7,126 nt of DNA. Source: Dehalococcoidia bacterium. Lineage in GTDB: Bacteria > Chloroflexota > Dehalococcoidia > GIF9 > AB-539-J10. Of this stretch, positions 5,881 through 7,126 are shown piece by piece. The notes beneath the pieces are model-generated. The model ran no database searches. It saw only the letters and a program-made list of their open reading frames with translations, and was not told the origin of the DNA. The stretch covers positions 1 through 7,126 of the forward strand of contig JAUVYX010000043.1 of assembly GCA_030602865.1 (NCBI GenBank), written 5' to 3'. The position numbers and the translations under genes were made by a program. Position 1 is the first letter of the stretch, and each line of letters starts with the position of its first letter.

Positions 5881-7050
5881 GTGATTGATACTATGGAACG
5901 ATTTGTTTCCATCGTTAAATGTGTGAGGACCGATGATTCAGACAGCGTTCGTGAGGCGACACTGGAATCACTTAATCTGATTGGGGGACTGGAATCGCTG
6001 GTTTCCCCGGGAGACACTGTACTGCTGAAACCCAATGTGCTCTGTCCTTTTGATTACAGAACAGGCGCCGTAACCAATCCTTACCTGGTGAGGGCGATGT
6101 GCCGCCTGGCACGGGCCGCGGGTGCTAAAAGGCTCATCATAGCAGAGAGCGCGGCCGTGGGATTCGATGATACCATGGAGGCATTTGCTAAAAGTGGAAT
6201 TACAGAGGTTGCCAGGGAAGAAAGGGCGGAACTGGTAGACTTGCTTGCCGTTGACACCATCTGCATGGGAATACCCAATGGCCTGGTTTTCAGGAGGCTG
6301 CAACTTCCGGAGATACTTATGCAGGCCGATGTGTTGATTAACCTGCCGGTGATGAAGACGCACGATGTTTTCCCGGCAACGCTGGGTCTAAAGAATATGA
6401 AAGGTGTGCTACGGCAAAAAGATAAGAAAAGATTTCACCGCTGGGGACTGGCTCAAGCCATCGTTGATTTAAACAAACTGGTGTTGCCACAGCTTACGGT
6501 CATTGATGGCACGGTGGCGATGGAAGGCATCGGACCTGTATATGGCACACCTGTTAATCTCGGGATTATAGTCTCTTCCTTTGACACTGTTGCCGCTGAC
6601 GCTGTAGCTGCTACCGTGATGGGCATTGACCCCATGGAAATTGAATATATAAAACTTGCCGCGGAGCAGGGCCTGGGATGCGCGGATATGTCCCAAATCA
6701 AGGTGAAGGGCTCCTCAATAAACGATGTTAAAAAGGAGTTTAAGACCACACAGGTTGACTTCAATTCATACCGGGAGCAGGGTATCATAATTCACGAATC
6801 AGGTGCCTGCAGTGGTTGCCGGCATTTCATGGAAAGCCTGCTAACCTTTCACCTGAAAGAGAACGTGGATTTGCTGAAGGGATATACGATAGTATTCGGA
6901 CAGACTGCCACGCCTCCGGAGAAGATTGAAGGTGAACTCCTCTCTTTTGGTTCCTGCACCAGGCGATACAGGAACCAGGGAGGATATATCGCTGGCTGCC
7001 CTCCTCATTGTTCGGAGGTACTCGAGTACCTCAGGGCAAGAAAAGGATGA
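5881..7050 (+). CDS. DUF362-family protein with C-terminal cysteine cluster
   Basis: A 389-residue protein. The DUF362 domain covers about residues 40-250, with landmarks LLKPN (48-52), LPVMKTH (155-161), LGLKNMKG (168-175), VIDG (207-210), MEGIGP (214-219) and AADAVA (238-243). The tail (about 300-389) carries Cys310-x2-Cys313, Cys359, and Cys373/Cys377 in AGCPPHC. This spacing suggests an Fe-S or other metal site, and GCPP motifs are seen in Fe-S subunits of oxidoreductases such as the NuoB/hydrogenase small-subunit type. DUF362 has no firmly established reaction to my knowledge, so no function is claimed beyond a possible redox role. No signal peptide or membrane segment is apparent. The GTG start is chosen because AAAGGAGG at 5868-5875 is 5 bases away; the ATG at 5893 would be 17 bases away. 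It has its own promoter, and its stop overlaps a small downstream ORF. Confidence 0.88.
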   Translation: MIDTMERFVSIVKCVRTDDSDSVREATLESLNLIGGLESLVSPGDTVLLKPNVLCPFDYRTGAVTNPYLVRAMCRLARAAGAKRLIIAESAAVGFDDTMEAFAKSGITEVAREERAELVDLLAVDTICMGIPNGLVFRRLQLPEILMQADVLINLPVMKTHDVFPATLGLKNMKGVLRQKDKKRFHRWGLAQAIVDLNKLVLPQLTVIDGTVAMEGIGPVYGTPVNLGIIVSSFDTVAADAVAATVMGIDPMEIEYIKLAAEQGLGCADMSQIKVKGSSINDVKKEFKTTQVDFNSYREQGIIIHESGACSGCRHFMESLLTFHLKENVDLLKGYTIVFGQTATPPEKIEGELLSFGSCTRRYRNQGGYIAGCPPHCSEVLEYLRARKG

Positions 7051-7124
7051 GCCTGAGGCGATATGAGGAATTAATCCAGGTGGATGTTCTTATCCAGGAG
7101 AAAGATACCCCTGGTATAAGATAA
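7047..7124 (+). CDS. Possible 25-residue ORF overlapping the DUF362 stop
   Basis: The ATG overlaps the DUF362 TGA as ATGA and the frame runs to TAA at 7122-7124, giving a 25-residue hydrophilic peptide rich in Glu and Leu/Ile. The arrangement resembles translational coupling. The SD is poor: AGGG at 7033-7036 is 10 bases away and the GG at 7045-7046 is adjacent to the ATG. No family is recognised. It may be a leader peptide, the start of a frameshifted gene continuing beyond the window, or chance. The low score reflects its length and the weak start. Confidence 0.25.
   Translation: MSLRRYEELIQVDVLIQEKDTPGIR
7089..7120. repeat. Imperfect hairpin downstream of the DUF362 gene
   Basis: CTTATCCAGG (7089-7098) pairs with CCTGG-T-ATAAG (7110-7120), a 10-bp stem with one bulged T and an 11-base loop. 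The window stops 6 bases later without a T-tract, so it cannot be confirmed as a terminator. It overlaps the 3' half of the small ORF, which weakens the case that the ORF is coding. Confidence 0.4.
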
Positions 7125-7126
7125 TC

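Overview
The window looks like a signal-transduction locus from a bacterium. The evidence for bacteria is strong AAGGAGG-type ribosome binding sites, an extended -10 promoter (TGTTATAAT) before the last gene, and ATG/GTG starts. By hand count, host genes sampled are near 50% GC. The multi-PAS/GAF hybrid kinase, the cysteine-rich GAF domain and the DUF362 protein with a Cys-rich tail are reminiscent of anaerobes such as Dehalococcoidia (Chloroflexota) or sulfate-reducing lineages. This taxonomic guess is from memory of families and is not proven by the sequence.

Layout: positions 1-316 are a non-coding leader holding a bipartite hairpin at 31-79. Positions 317-5687 are a tight same-strand operon: a membrane-anchored PAS histidine kinase (317-1774), a small GIY-YIG nuclease-like ORF (1775-2050), a stand-alone CheY/DivK-like receiver (2047-2406), and a 1081-residue soluble hybrid kinase with order REC-GAF-PAS-PAS-PAS-HisKA-HATPase-REC (2442-5687). 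After a 193-base gap with its own promoter comes a DUF362 protein with a C-terminal cysteine cluster (5881-7050). Its stop overlaps the start of a 25-codon ORF, and the window ends in an imperfect hairpin.

The proteins make sense as a phosphorelay: a membrane kinase, a diffusible single-domain receiver, and a cytosolic integrator kinase with receivers at both ends. No DNA-binding or enzymatic output domain and no HPt domain is encoded here, so the final output must lie elsewhere.

The most unusual object is the GIY-YIG ORF. It is much more AT-rich than its neighbours, is bounded by perfect 13-bp inverted repeats (1779-1791 and 2036-2048), carries a 10-bp subterminal hairpin, and has ATGA at both edges. 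Deleting one ATGA plus the intervening DNA rebuilds a seamless kinase-receiver junction. In that junction the receiver ATG directly follows the kinase TAA and uses the kinase-embedded AGGAG. This reads as a tiny mobile GIY-YIG cassette that landed exactly on a start codon, took that start and SD for itself, and supplies the downstream gene with a new SD and ATG.
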